Assembly (NCBI GenBank): GCA_030849465.1
Contig: JARVLF010000016.1
Coordinates: forward strand, 1,302,001 to 1,366,000
DNA length: 64,000 nucleotides
Reading direction: 5' to 3'
DNA from: Moesziomyces globuligerus
Taxonomy: Eukaryota; Basidiomycota; Ustilaginomycetes; Ustilaginales; Ustilaginaceae
In this document: positions 1 to 9,631 of the stretch, piece by piece
Numbering within the stretch: position 1 is the stretch's first letter
How the letters are laid out: the number at the start of each line of letters is the position of its first letter
Notes under the pieces: model-generated
Told to the model about the DNA's origin: nothing
The model's database searches: none
The model's input: only the letters and a program-made list of their open reading frames with translations
Made by a program: the position numbers and the translations under genes

Positions 1-3000
1 CGAGCAAGTGTCCGTTGCGCCCGTCGTGCCCGTTACTGCCGCTGCTCCACAACTCGTGGTGGACGCTCAGCGACCGCAGCTCGTTTCTCGCGGATCGGAG
101 GTCAGCGAGTACCAGTCCGCCACGAGCGGCCGCAGCACTCCAACGGCTAAGGACGAAGTGGATGAGGCTAACGACGAGGCAGCGGTGGCTTCGATCGCCC
201 AGGCGCGCGTGCGCACCAAGCCATCCACCGAGAGCATGTCGGCCGAGACCGCCTCCGTTGCCCCCTCGCAGCGACGCAGCGTCCGCGCTGCCAAGTCCTC
301 GAGGCCCGGCACCGCGCAGCGTCGTCTCAGCGAGGTCAGCCTCGGCACCTCGTTCGCTGTCAGCGGCATCCTCGGCCGCTCCGGCTCGTCCATGCGCCAG
401 AACGGCGAGGCGGGCTCGGATTCCGACGCGGATTTGTCCGATGAGGACGTCGAACTCCGGGCAAAGTCGCTTGCAGAGCAGGACCGTCTGCGCAAGATGA
501 ATGTCGGCGAAGACTTCTTCGGCCCCTCGATCTCCAACGTGCTCGACAGATTTGAGCGCTTCGGCTACTCGGACTCGACCATCAATAAGCTCGGCCGAGA
601 GACCGAACAACCTGCAGCCACTGAGGCGCCAGCGGCACCGCAGGCTGCCATCGCTGCTCCGGCTCCTGCTGCGGCGGTCGCCCCTTCGTCTGAAGTGGAT
701 GCCGAGACGCAAAGGGCAGTCATGGAGGTTCGACAGAAGCGCGCAGAGGCCGCCGCTGCCAGTGCTGCCGAGGACGGCAAGCGCAACAGTGCCAGCACCG
801 GGCTCGCGCCCAGCTTCGCCGCCGTATGGCTGCTCAACCAGGCCAATGGCACAGATGGCACGGAGAAGGAGGCAGCCGACGATGCTGGCGATGTCACGCT
901 CACGGCCGAGTCGACCGAGCCCAAGGTGTCGGTGCTGAACCGCCCCAGGCCCAAGTCTAAGAAGCCTGTCGCGATGGGCGGCCTGCAAATCTCCGAGGGA
1001 AGGCTCGAGGCCGAGTCGCCCCAACGGCCCGCCGAGGACACGCGCAGCACCTTGCCCATGTCGCTCTCGCAGAACAGCCTGGCGAGCGCAGCCTCGCTGC
1101 CGTCGGGAGCACCGAGCAGCCAAGCCACGCCGAGCAAGACCGCACCTGTCGCAGCCAGCAAGGACAAGCCCGCCCCGTCCAAGTCGGCGTTGAAGCCCAA
1201 GCAGAGTCGATCGCTGGCGGATACGCTCTTCGGCATGCAGTTCCGCTCCCCGAGCAAGGAGAAGAAGGACAAGAAGGACAAGAAGGACAAGAAGGAAAAG
1301 AAGGACAAGACGTCCAAGCACAAGCGCAAGGCTTCGGTCGACTCGGTTGGATCAGGCTCGGTCGCGAGCGAGCGCTCGTCCGCGGCCGAGTCCATCAAGC
1401 AGCGTTCCAGCTCCGACTCGCCATCCGCCCCGGCTGCTTCGCTGCCGGCTTCGCCCTCGGCAAAGGCGCTGGGCAAGCAGAAGATGGAGGCGGCGCCAGT
1501 CGCCGCCGGTGGCGTAATGGTCCCGTCCGAGACCGTCGGCCAATTCGAGACCCCGCCGCAGAGCATTGCCAATCTGCAGGGAATGGCGGGCGCAGACGGG
1601 TCGCCGGACAAGTTCCACACTGCGCACGACCTCAAGGCGCTGGCGGATACGGCGGTGCCCGTGTACCCAAGCGAGCTACGCAACGCAGCTATTGCGCAGG
1701 CGCAGGCGCAGTTGGGCGCAGCCCCCGACACGCGGCCACAACATCAGCGCAACCTGTCCGAGCAGATGAAGGGCATGAATGGCTTCGGCTCCTTCTCCCT
1801 TCCCCAGCTCGACGCGCCGCGGGCCACTGCGGCTACGGTGGAGCCTGTCCAGGCGGATGCGGAGGTCGACAGGCCTCAGACCAACGGCGTTGATGCTCAT
1901 GGTCAGGCGCTGGCTGTTCCTGCACAGGACAGCCCCGCAGCGGAGTCAGTGAGCGCGGTGACGAGTGCGCCGACCTCGTCCGAGGCTAGCGTGGCGAGCA
2001 CCAGCCTCACGTCGCCCGACGCGGCAGATGCGGTCCCGTCCAAAGTGGTCGTGACCGAGACAGCTGAGCGCATGGTGCCAGCTGCGGCGTTGGAGGAGGC
2101 TCAGCTGCACCCTGACGCGCTGAGCATGGCAGAGAAGAAGCTGCCCATGCCGCCACCGCCCGCGATGGACGATGTCATGACCGTGCCCCACGACGACCGC
2201 ACGCCCACAGGCAAGCCCCAGCCGGTGGCTGGTGTGGGCATCAACCTCATCCCGCCCACGCCGCCGGCGCTCGAGACGCGCACGTCATTCACGTCGTCGC
2301 GCGTCCCCGGCACGCCTACGATCGAAGAGGCCGAGGATGATGCGGCGCCCCAGCGTCCGCCGCTTATGTCGCGCTCGTCGAGCCAGCGCACAGCGGGCAG
2401 GCCAGAGCCGAAGCGGAACACCTCGTCGGACACCTTGTCCAGGTCCAAGTCCATGGCACCCGCCAAGAAGGGCATCTGGAAGGAGTACAAGGGCAAGGGC
2501 CTCAGCTTACCGCCGGGTCTGATCGCGACCACGATCGACTCGTCAGAGCTCCGCAGGATGAGCATGCACGAGAAGAAGCCCGCCCTAACCCCAACCGCGG
2601 CGCCGCCGGCTGCTGCTCCAGTGGCACCCGCGCCTGTCGCAGCCCCAGTCGAGCATGCCCAGCGCGATGCTGGCTACACGCTCCCGGTAGCGCCCGTCGT
2701 CGGGCAGGTGGTCCCTCTTGTGCCGGGCGCGTTGGCCGAGTCCCCGCAGCGACCCGTTCGCGCAACGCCGTCGCCGAGTCCAAAGTCGAAGCGACGCAGC
2801 GGCTCGCCCGGCCCGATCCCGCACTCGTCGTCGATGAGCAAGATCATGGAGGACGCGCCGCCTGTGCCGCAGGTGCCCGTGGGATACCAGGGCATGACCG
2901 GCCCAGTGTCGGTGTCGAGCTCGTCGTCGCGACTGTACGCGCACAGCGTGGCGTCGTCGGAACGCGGTTGGGATAGCCGATCGGTGTCGCCGGCACCAAG

Positions 3001-4804
3001 TGCGGTGCCGAGCCAATCCGGCCGCTCGGTGGCATCACACGTGTCGAGCAGCGTGCACTCGGCCTCGTACCGCAGCAGCCCCCGGCCCGAGTACACGTAC
3101 GTCAACCACCACGAGCTCTCGCCCTACGCCAAGAAGATGCGCGCGCTCTCGCCTAGCCCGGTCATGCCGACGCTGGCACAGACGGGCAACCGGCACTCGC
3201 TCATGTCGGCCATCAACGAGTGGGAGAGTCAGGTGCCTGAGGGCGAGATCGCCGGCGTCTCGCCCTATCCCTCCCGCCCGACCTCACCGCACCCGTACCC
3301 GCCCCTTCCGGCATCCACCGTGTCGCGAGGCAGCTCGGTCATCAGCGCGGTCAGCTCGCCCGCCGTGGTGAGGAACGCCCCGCTGGGTGCGGCGACGAAC
3401 CAGTATCTGCATCCGCCGGTGGCCAGGTCGAGGATGTCGGTGGACGGCATGCCGGCCGTGAGCGAGGTGGCCGAGTCGCTGAGCCCGCCGAGCATCGTCG
3501 GAAACGGCTCGGGCGCGTCGTCGGTGAGCTCGTCGCCGTCGGCGTCGCAGTCGGCGCTGAGTCTGACGAGCACGATCCCGACGTCGATGCCGACGGTGCC
3601 GACGAGCTACCGCCCGAACAAGGACCCGAAGCGGTTCAGCACCAACGTGGACGAGCTGCTAAACAACCGCACGACGATGCAGACCGTGGCGGTGACGAGC
3701 GGCGCGTTTGCCAACCGGAGCAAGTCGGTCGTACGCCGCAAGCGCAGCAGCGTGGACCTCAACGGCGAGCGACGCACCTCGAGCGACGTGCCCGAGCATC
3801 TGCAGGACGAACTGTCGCTGACGACGCTCGGCATCACGGCGCACACGCCGCCGCCGCGCAAGATCGGCAGCCACCAGGTGCTGGTGCAGGTGATTGCGGT
3901 CGCCATCGACGAGGCGGACAAGCTGCTGCTGCGCGAAAAGGTGCGCGGCGACAGCGCGTTCGGCTTCGTGCCCGGCCGGAGCTTCTGTGGTCGGATCGTC
4001 GAGTGCGGCTACGAGGTCAAGAAGATGCGCAAGGGCGATGTGGTGTTTGGACTGCAGGATGGGAGGAAGTCCGGCGCGCTGGCCGAGTTCATGGTCGTCG
4101 ATCACAACCGCATCTGCCATGCGCCGAGCGACTGTCTGACGACGGAGCAGATCGCGGCGCTGCCGTCGGCGGGTGTGATGGCGCACCAGCTGGTGCAGAA
4201 CCACTGCAGTCAGCTGCCGCGGGGAGCGCGGGTGTTGATCCTCAACGCGCACGACGGCGTCGGTCTGCTGACGATGCAGGAGTCGGTCGGGTTGGGTCTG
4301 GTGATCGTTGCGCAGTGTCCGCCGAGTGTCTCGGACGGTGTGGCGGTTTGCCAGGCCAACGGAGCGCACGAGGTGGTGATCGGCGAGCCGCTGTGGGCGA
4401 TCAACTCGCTGCACGAGAGCTCGTTCGACCTCATCGTCGACACGCTCGGCGGACGCAAGATCTACGACGCCTCGCGACGCATCCTGGCGAGCGAGGGCCA
4501 GTTCTGCACGTGCTTTGGCGACGAGCACGGCTCGCAGAACCCCAACCTCAAGTCGCACTTCCGCAGCCTCCGCCGCGCCTTTTTCAAGAAGGACAAGAAA
4601 AACATCGGCTACGAGTGGGTCGGCGTCGATACGGGCGAGGACTGCAAGCAGGCCCTCGAGGCGGTCAAGCGTGCCGCCGAGGCGGGCGATATCTGCCCAA
4701 GACTCAGGAGCGTCCTGCCCTTTGCAGACGCTCCGAGGGCCTTCGACCCCACTACGAGAAACGTCAACGACGAACCAGGCGCCATCGTCGTCCGCGTCTC
4801 CTAG
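1..4804 (+). CDS. Large disordered protein with C-terminal MDR (quinone oxidoreductase-like) domain, 5'-truncated
   Basis: The frame is open to the left edge (codons start at base 2), so the true start lies outside the window; a GTG at base 8 is not a credible start. About 1,280 visible residues are low-complexity, Ser/Ala/Pro-rich and presumably disordered, with a Lys/Asp repeat (KKDKKDKKDKK type) near bases 1260-1310 and a few denser islands, for example around bases 2460-2580 and 3630-3770. The last 320 residues (from about base 3840) form a medium-chain dehydrogenase/reductase fold: a GroES-like half with GRSFCGRIVECG and KGDVVFGL, then a Rossmann half with VLILNAHDGVG and FDLIVDTLGG. Zinc ligands of classical alcohol dehydrogenases are not apparent, so a zinc-free NAD(P)H quinone-oxidoreductase-like or non-catalytic domain is likely. 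Substrate and role are unknown. Confidence 0.85.
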   Translation, partial: EQVSVAPVVPVTAAAPQLVVDAQRPQLVSRGSEVSEYQSATSGRSTPTAKDEVDEANDEAAVASIAQARVRTKPSTESMSAETASVAPSQRRSVRAAKSSRPGTAQRRLSEVSLGTSFAVSGILGRSGSSMRQNGEAGSDSDADLSDEDVELRAKSLAEQDRLRKMNVGEDFFGPSISNVLDRFERFGYSDSTINKLGRETEQPAATEAPAAPQAAIAAPAPAAAVAPSSEVDAETQRAVMEVRQKRAEAAAASAAEDGKRNSASTGLAPSFAAVWLLNQANGTDGTEKEAADDAGDVTLTAESTEPKVSVLNRPRPKSKKPVAMGGLQISEGRLEAESPQRPAEDTRSTLPMSLSQNSLASAASLPSGAPSSQATPSKTAPVAASKDKPAPSKSALKPKQSRSLADTLFGMQFRSPSKEKKDKKDKKDKKEKKDKTSKHKRKASVDSVGSGSVASERSSAAESIKQRSSSDSPSAPAASLPASPSAKALGKQKMEAAPVAAGGVMVPSETVGQFETPPQSIANLQGMAGADGSPDKFHTAHDLKALADTAVPVYPSELRNAAIAQAQAQLGAAPDTRPQHQRNLSEQMKGMNGFGSFSLPQLDAPRATAATVEPVQADAEVDRPQTNGVDAHGQALAVPAQDSPAAESVSAVTSAPTSSEASVASTSLTSPDAADAVPSKVVVTETAERMVPAAALEEAQLHPDALSMAEKKLPMPPPPAMDDVMTVPHDDRTPTGKPQPVAGVGINLIPPTPPALETRTSFTSSRVPGTPTIEEAEDDAAPQRPPLMSRSSSQRTAGRPEPKRNTSSDTLSRSKSMAPAKKGIWKEYKGKGLSLPPGLIATTIDSSELRRMSMHEKKPALTPTAAPPAAAPVAPAPVAAPVEHAQRDAGYTLPVAPVVGQVVPLVPGALAESPQRPVRATPSPSPKSKRRSGSPGPIPHSSSMSKIMEDAPPVPQVPVGYQGMTGPVSVSSSSSRLYAHSVASSERGWDSRSVSPAPSAVPSQSGRSVASHVSSSVHSASYRSSPRPEYTYVNHHELSPYAKKMRALSPSPVMPTLAQTGNRHSLMSAINEWESQVPEGEIAGVSPYPSRPTSPHPYPPLPASTVSRGSSVISAVSSPAVVRNAPLGAATNQYLHPPVARSRMSVDGMPAVSEVAESLSPPSIVGNGSGASSVSSSPSASQSALSLTSTIPTSMPTVPTSYRPNKDPKRFSTNVDELLNNRTTMQTVAVTSGAFANRSKSVVRRKRSSVDLNGERRTSSDVPEHLQDELSLTTLGITAHTPPPRKIGSHQVLVQVIAVAIDEADKLLLREKVRGDSAFGFVPGRSFCGRIVECGYEVKKMRKGDVVFGLQDGRKSGALAEFMVVDHNRICHAPSDCLTTEQIAALPSAGVMAHQLVQNHCSQLPRGARVLILNAHDGVGLLTMQESVGLGLVIVAQCPPSVSDGVAVCQANGAHEVVIGEPLWAINSLHESSFDLIVDTLGGRKIYDASRRILASEGQFCTCFGDEHGSQNPNLKSHFRSLRRAFFKKDKKNIGYEWVGVDTGEDCKQALEAVKRAAEAGDICPRLRSVLPFADAPRAFDPTTRNVNDEPGAIVVRVS

Positions 4805-5019
4805 AGTCACAGTCATTCATGCTTTCACAGTCACATTCACATTCACAGTCACAATCCCTTGGATCGCAGTTACCACTTTAATCAGGAATCACTGTCCGTT
4901 GACGACACTCCACCACGCCTGAGATTGAGCACGGATCACCGACGCAGATACCATCCCTCAGTCTGACTCCGGGGAGTGACAGCTGTGGATCAAGCACCGA
5001 ATCTCTTGAGTTACCCAAC

Positions 5020-5865
5020 TTAGTATGGTCTCGGTTTCGGTTTGGCCACGAGCGAGGATCTGGGGAGGGCGCTTCCGACGGCGCCGCCCATCTTTCTCTT
5101 GTGCGCGTTCTTGTCGTGCTTGGCGGCGATGGCGAGGAGCCTATCCTTCCTCGCGCCGATCTGGACGACGTTGAGCGTATCCGCGGCCTTTTTGATCCTG
5201 CACGGTCTCGAGCCGATGTACTTTCCGTCGAGCTGTTTCCAGGCCTTGAGAAAGTCCTCTGGATCGGCAAATGCCACAAATCCGTATCCTTTGCTCTTGC
5301 CATCCTTGGCGCGCACCACCCTCGCCCGAGCAAAGGAGGCAAACTTGTCAAAGGCGGCTGCAAGCATCTCGTCCGTGACGTCGTTGCCGAGATCGCCCAC
5401 AAACAGCCGCTTGTGCGCCGGATCCCACTCGAGCATCGTCTGGTCCTCCCACACCTTGCCCGCCGCGCGCCGCAGCACCGTCGGCCGCGTCTCGCCGCGT
5501 CGCAGCTTGCCCGGGATGATGCGGCCGTGCTCGTCGTACCGCGTCTCTTCGACCGGCGCCGCTGCGCTCGGACCGGCGAACGGGTCTACGATGGGCGTGC
5601 TGCTGGACGAAGCCGAGGGCTGCGAGGCGGCTTGCGATTGGTAGTCGAGGTAGTACGGATTCGACCCAGCATCGGCATAGCTGGTGGCAGAACCCTCGGC
5701 GGGTTGCGAGGCGTAGTAGTCGGCAGGATAGCCGTACGTGGCGTAGTACGAGTTGTAGTCGAACGCCCAGTTGTTGGCGCTCGCATCCCAGTAGTAGAAC
5801 GGCGCATAGGGGTCGTCGGATGTGGACGCCGCCGCGGTATTCGCGCCTGAGGTGTGGCTCGCCAT
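5020..5865 (-). CDS. RBM42-like RNA-binding protein, single RRM
   Basis: A 281-residue protein if translation starts at the Met encoded at 5865 (ATGGCGAGCC). The frame stays open upstream to 6093, but that stretch looks like promoter. The N-terminal 100 residues are Tyr/Ser/Ala-rich. One RRM spans about residues 152-228 with RNP2 LFVGDLG and RNP1 KGYGFVAF, followed by GKYIGSRPCRIKKA and a basic tail. The order (EHGRIIPGKLRRGE linker, RRM near the C-terminus, GSRP motif) matches human RBM42, a factor associated with the U4/U6.U5 tri-snRNP. It is divergent from the CTNNBL1 gene with a 252-bp shared upstream region, and its 3' end faces the MDR gene. Confidence 0.88.
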   Translation of the reverse strand: MASHTSGANTAAASTSDDPYAPFYYWDASANNWAFDYNSYYATYGYPADYYASQPAEGSATSYADAGSNPYYLDYQSQAASQPSASSSSTPIVDPFAGPSAAAPVEETRYDEHGRIIPGKLRRGETRPTVLRRAAGKVWEDQTMLEWDPAHKRLFVGDLGNDVTDEMLAAAFDKFASFARARVVRAKDGKSKGYGFVAFADPEDFLKAWKQLDGKYIGSRPCRIKKAADTLNVVQIGARKDRLLAIAAKHDKNAHKRKMGGAVGSALPRSSLVAKPKPRPY

Positions 5866-6117
5866 GATGTTCAGCTCCGAATAATAACCCTGTGGGTGAG
5901 CAACTGGGGATCTCTGCAGATGAGTGCGAGCAGGATGGGAATAAGGCGGTGGAAGATGGACGCAAAGAAGCAAGTTTGGCTCAGTAGCATTGGTGGCGCG
6001 AGGATTTGCGGAAGTCGGAATTGGTTGCTCCACATTTTCCGGCCGTTTCGACCATGCCACCAACTGAGTCCGTGCCTCTGCCACACCATCCACCGGCTTG
6101 GACAGCTACGAGGCACG
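5866..6117. promoter_or_regulatory. 252-bp divergent intergenic promoter region (RBM42-like / CTNNBL1)
   Basis: The space between the two inferred start codons. Both flanking frames happen to stay open through it, but the encoded sequence has no family similarity to RBM42 or CTNNBL1, so it is read as a bidirectional promoter. No TATA box or CCAAT box stands out. Confidence 0.6.
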
Positions 6118-8022
6118 ATGGACGTGGGCAAGCTCTTCAAGCTGCCGGACCTGCCTTCGGCCGCCGTCAACAAGCGCAAGTGGTCTGCGCCGCAGCCGGA
6201 CGACGCCACGCGCTCCGATGCGTCACCACCACCACCACCCTCCGACTCCGCCCGCGTGCGTCCGGCCAAAGCGGCGCGCGTCGACGACGAGGACGACGAG
6301 CTCCCGCCTGCCGCCGAGGAAACGCACTTCTTCTCGGACGACGACGACGATGGCGGGCGCTTCTTCGGCGGCGGACTTACCGCCGAGCAGCAGCAGATCC
6401 TCGACATCATGGACGGCGGCGACGCCTCGTCGTCCCAACCCAACGCTGCAGTCCAGGACCTGCCGGCGCTGCGCAAGCAGCTCGTGCGCTTCGAGCGCGC
6501 CATCGTCAGGAACACCGAGCTCCGAGTCAAGTACGCTGAAGATCCAGTGCGGTTCATCGAGTCCGAGGCGGATCTGGACGCCGAGATCCGCGCGCTGCTC
6601 GTGCTCACCACGCAGCCGGAACGCTTCTACGCCGAGTTTGTCGCGCTTGGCGGCGCCGCCAGCCTCGCCTCGCTGCTAAGCCACGAAAATGCCGACATAG
6701 CAGCGGCGGCGATCGAGGTGATCCAGGAGCTGACCGACGACGATGTGCTCGACCAAGCCGACGCTGCGCACGACGGCGACGACGACCAGATCGACACAGA
6801 GACGCTCCGCGCCAAAGCCACCGCGGCGATGGACGAGCTCGTGGATGCACTGCTGAAGAACAGCGTGCTAGAGCTGGTCGTGTCGAGCCTGACGCGGTTC
6901 CAGGACGAGCTGGATCCGGAGGTGCGGCCGGAAGAGGCGGCGAGCAGGGCGGTCGAGGTGGAGGGAGATGCGCAGGCGATCTACCACGCGCTGGGCGCGC
7001 TGGAGAACCTGATATCGTCACGACAAAACCTGGCAGAGGAACTGGTGGAGAAGACGGCGTTTTTGGCCTGGGCGCTGTCTCGGATGGCGGGGAGGAGGGA
7101 GGTGGACCAGAACACGAGCTACGCAGCCGAGGTGCTGGCGATCCTGATGCAGAGTTCGGAGCGCAACCGGGGGCGGATCGGCACCACGCGTGTGAGGACG
7201 GAGGACGACAACGGGGTCGACGTGCTGCTGAGCGTGGTGGCGCGGTACCGACGTCGTGCGCCCGAGGGAGGGGACGAGGCGGAGTTTGTGGAGAACGTGG
7301 TGGATGTGCTGTGTCTGGCGCTGTTCGATGCGGCCAACAAGCGGTTGTTCCTGGAGGGGGAGGGGGTGGAGTTGATGGTGTTGATGATGAAGGAGAAGAC
7401 GGCGTTTGCGCGCGTCCGCGCAGTCAAGGTGTTGGACCACGCGATGGGTGCCAGTGGTGGTGCGGTCTGTAGTCGGCTCGTCGAGGCCGGTGGACTGGCG
7501 CCCCTGATCCGCGTTCTGATGCAGTGCAGTGATGGCGGTAAAGTCACACTGCGAGACGCTGAGCATGTGCTGGCGATCCTAGGTGCGCTCTTTACGCATC
7601 TCGAGTCCGACTCCATGCCTCGCCTCCGACTGCTGGCCCGCTTCGTGGCCAAAGACTACGAGGCATTGGACCATCTGCTTGACCTTCGCTCCAGCCTCAC
7701 CTCGAGGCTAGATTCCATCCCCACCCACGACGATGACGACGACGACGAGATCTACCTCGCCAGACTCGACCGCGGTCTCTTTAGCCTCCAACTGCTCGAC
7801 ACCGTGCTCGCCTGGCTCGTCATGGAAGACGACGCAGTGCGCGAGCACGTCGACACCCTCCTCAAACGAACCGGAGCCTCCTGGTCCGATCTCACCACCA
7901 CACTCTCCGAATACAGCGCCAATCTCGGCGACCAACTCGCGGCCGACAGTACCGACAGCACCGTCGCGGTGCAAACCAAAGACATCCTCGCTGCCCTCAT
8001 CAGCTACCTCTCGGCGCTCTAG
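6118..8022 (+). CDS. Beta-catenin-like protein 1 (CTNNBL1), armadillo-type spliceosome-associated protein
   Basis: 634 residues from the ATG at 6118 (MDVGKLFKLPDLP). The upstream in-frame ATG at 5854 is rejected because residues 1-88 from it have no family similarity. An acidic, polar N-terminus (about 1-110) precedes the armadillo-like repeat body; RFYAEFVALGGAASLASLL and ENADIAAAAIEVIQELTDDD match the first repeat of CTNNBL1 closely, and the YHALGALENLI and YAAEVLAILMQ segments follow. Human CTNNBL1 is 563 residues and works with the Prp19/CDC5L complex in the nucleus; the gene is absent from budding yeast but usual in basidiomycetes. It is convergent with the next hydrolase gene, leaving 55 bp between stops. 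Confidence 0.93.
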   Translation: MDVGKLFKLPDLPSAAVNKRKWSAPQPDDATRSDASPPPPPSDSARVRPAKAARVDDEDDELPPAAEETHFFSDDDDDGGRFFGGGLTAEQQQILDIMDGGDASSSQPNAAVQDLPALRKQLVRFERAIVRNTELRVKYAEDPVRFIESEADLDAEIRALLVLTTQPERFYAEFVALGGAASLASLLSHENADIAAAAIEVIQELTDDDVLDQADAAHDGDDDQIDTETLRAKATAAMDELVDALLKNSVLELVVSSLTRFQDELDPEVRPEEAASRAVEVEGDAQAIYHALGALENLISSRQNLAEELVEKTAFLAWALSRMAGRREVDQNTSYAAEVLAILMQSSERNRGRIGTTRVRTEDDNGVDVLLSVVARYRRRAPEGGDEAEFVENVVDVLCLALFDAANKRLFLEGEGVELMVLMMKEKTAFARVRAVKVLDHAMGASGGAVCSRLVEAGGLAPLIRVLMQCSDGGKVTLRDAEHVLAILGALFTHLESDSMPRLRLLARFVAKDYEALDHLLDLRSSLTSRLDSIPTHDDDDDDEIYLARLDRGLFSLQLLDTVLAWLVMEDDAVREHVDTLLKRTGASWSDLTTTLSEYSANLGDQLAADSTDSTVAVQTKDILAALISYLSAL

Positions 8023-8077
8023 TCGCACGCAATATCCAAACCTGTCAAACGGGGTATCTATTGGCATCTCAACCCAA

Positions 8078-9631
8078 CTACGACTCTTGCTGATCGCGGT
8101 TGAGCGCCTCGATCTCGGCGTCGCCCGATCTGAGACCCTTTTCGGGATCCATCTTGTCTTTGCTGGTCTCCGAGTCGTGCTGGGCGTGGGTCTGGTCGCC
8201 GTACCTAGACTCGTTGTCGAGACACAGCGCGATGAGCGCCGAAGTCTTGAGGCCGAGCTCAAAGTAGCGCGGGTTGTTGGTAGCGTTGAACATGCTGATG
8301 TGGGCGTCGACCTCGTCGGTGGCGTGGGTGTTGTCCATGGGTGTAAAGCTGGGTGCCGCCCTCGCCTCGCGCGGAGGCAGGATGATGAAGGTCCGATCGC
8401 GTGGCGCGGGCGTCACGTTCGGATTTGGATTCGCCGCGCGCGAGCTCGCCGGCAGCCGAGTGTAGTAGCAATGAAAGAGGATCTGGGGCTGATCCACGAG
8501 CTGGTCGAGCCGCGCACGCAGCGCTCCATCGTCCCACAGGTTCGAGACAAACGCCAGATGGTCGCTCACCCAGCCGTACGCGCCATTGATCTTGTCTTTG
8601 TTCAGGTACGCGGCGCTCGCGGCGGCGCCCGAGGCCAACGCCACGGCGCCCGTCGCCATCAGCGCCGTCCTCCAGTTGCTACCCGCTCGTGCCGATGCGG
8701 CCGCATCGTTCGAGCCCGCAGCGCGCGACCGTGCGGTCTGCGTCCCGTTGCTCGGCGGTGGCGTGGACGATGACGCTTGCGACTGGCGTTCCGAGTTCCA
8801 GCGCGCCGCAAGCCCAACACCCATGGGTGCGAGGAAGGTGCCGATGTTCTGTGCGGTCTGGAGGTAGCCTGCATACTTGTTGATGCCGTGCTTGAAGACG
8901 CCCGGGTGGACGCCGTAGTAGGGCGTGTCGTAAGCGAGCACACCCACGACTGCCGGCCAAAGCTTCTGCGTGCCGCCCGCCGGCTGCTGCTGCTGCTCGG
9001 ACGTCTTGCGCGCGATACTGAGCGCCGCATCTACAGCGATGAGACCGCCCATCGAGTGACCGGCCAGCACGATCTTGACGCTCCCTGCACCGCCACCACC
9101 AACGGTCGCAGTGGGGTCCGGGCGAATGGCACCCGTCTCGGGGTCGAGCTTGAGACGGTCTTCGAGCATGACGGTCTGCAGGGTGAGCCACTCGACAAAG
9201 GCGCTCACGGCGGCCGCCAGACTGCCGCGTGTGTCGTAGGTCGGGTAGACTAGCGATTTTACATGCAGGCCGGGATAGGTCTCTTGGAGGTTGTGGCCGA
9301 GACGCGAGGGGAAGTCCTCGAACGTGGTGTCGGACGAGCCCTTGAAGCCGTGGATGAAGACGAGCAGCAGCATCTGGTCGGTGTTCTCCATTCCTGTGTT
9401 GCGAACATGGCTGTCGTTATGCTGCGAGGAGGACGGTGCGTGCTGTGAGAATCCGTTCTCCGGCGGATCCGAGTAGGGAGGCGGCGCAGTTTCCGGCGGA
9501 TCGTCGACCTCGATGGCCTGCTCTAGCGAGGATCCGGGCAAGGACGGCGGGGCGGCTGCCGTGGACGATGAAGCCGTCGACGTCTGAGTGGCCCAAGGGT
9601 TTGCATCGTCCAGTTCTGTGCGATACGACAT
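8078..9631 (-). CDS. Alpha/beta hydrolase (DUF676-type serine lipase/esterase)
   Basis: 517 residues from the Met at 9631 (MSYRTELDDANPW); an in-frame Met at 9733 would add 34 residues. A disordered first 100 residues are followed by LLLVFIHGFKGSSDTTF (oxyanion region), then GHSMGG with the nucleophile at Ser193. The DEVDAHISMF segment near the C-terminus carries a plausible catalytic His. Between them lies an insertion with an Ala/Gly-rich hydrophobic stretch (about residues 320-345, ALMATGAVALASGAAASAAYL) that could be a membrane anchor. Related fungal proteins are annotated as lipases or putative serine esterases; the lipid substrate cannot be told from sequence. Confidence 0.85.
   Translation of the reverse strand: MSYRTELDDANPWATQTSTASSSTAAAPPSLPGSSLEQAIEVDDPPETAPPPYSDPPENGFSQHAPSSSQHNDSHVRNTGMENTDQMLLLVFIHGFKGSSDTTFEDFPSRLGHNLQETYPGLHVKSLVYPTYDTRGSLAAAVSAFVEWLTLQTVMLEDRLKLDPETGAIRPDPTATVGGGGAGSVKIVLAGHSMGGLIAVDAALSIARKTSEQQQQPAGGTQKLWPAVVGVLAYDTPYYGVHPGVFKHGINKYAGYLQTAQNIGTFLAPMGVGLAARWNSERQSQASSSTPPPSNGTQTARSRAAGSNDAAASARAGSNWRTALMATGAVALASGAAASAAYLNKDKINGAYGWVSDHLAFVSNLWDDGALRARLDQLVDQPQILFHCYYTRLPASSRAANPNPNVTPAPRDRTFIILPPREARAAPSFTPMDNTHATDEVDAHISMFNATNNPRYFELGLKTSALIALCLDNESRYGDQTHAQHDSETSKDKMDPEKGLRSGDAEIEALNRDQQES

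Noticed and set aside
5866..6093. N-terminal extension of the RBM42-like protein to 357 residues
   Set aside because: The extra 76 residues have no family similarity and would occupy the short divergent promoter.
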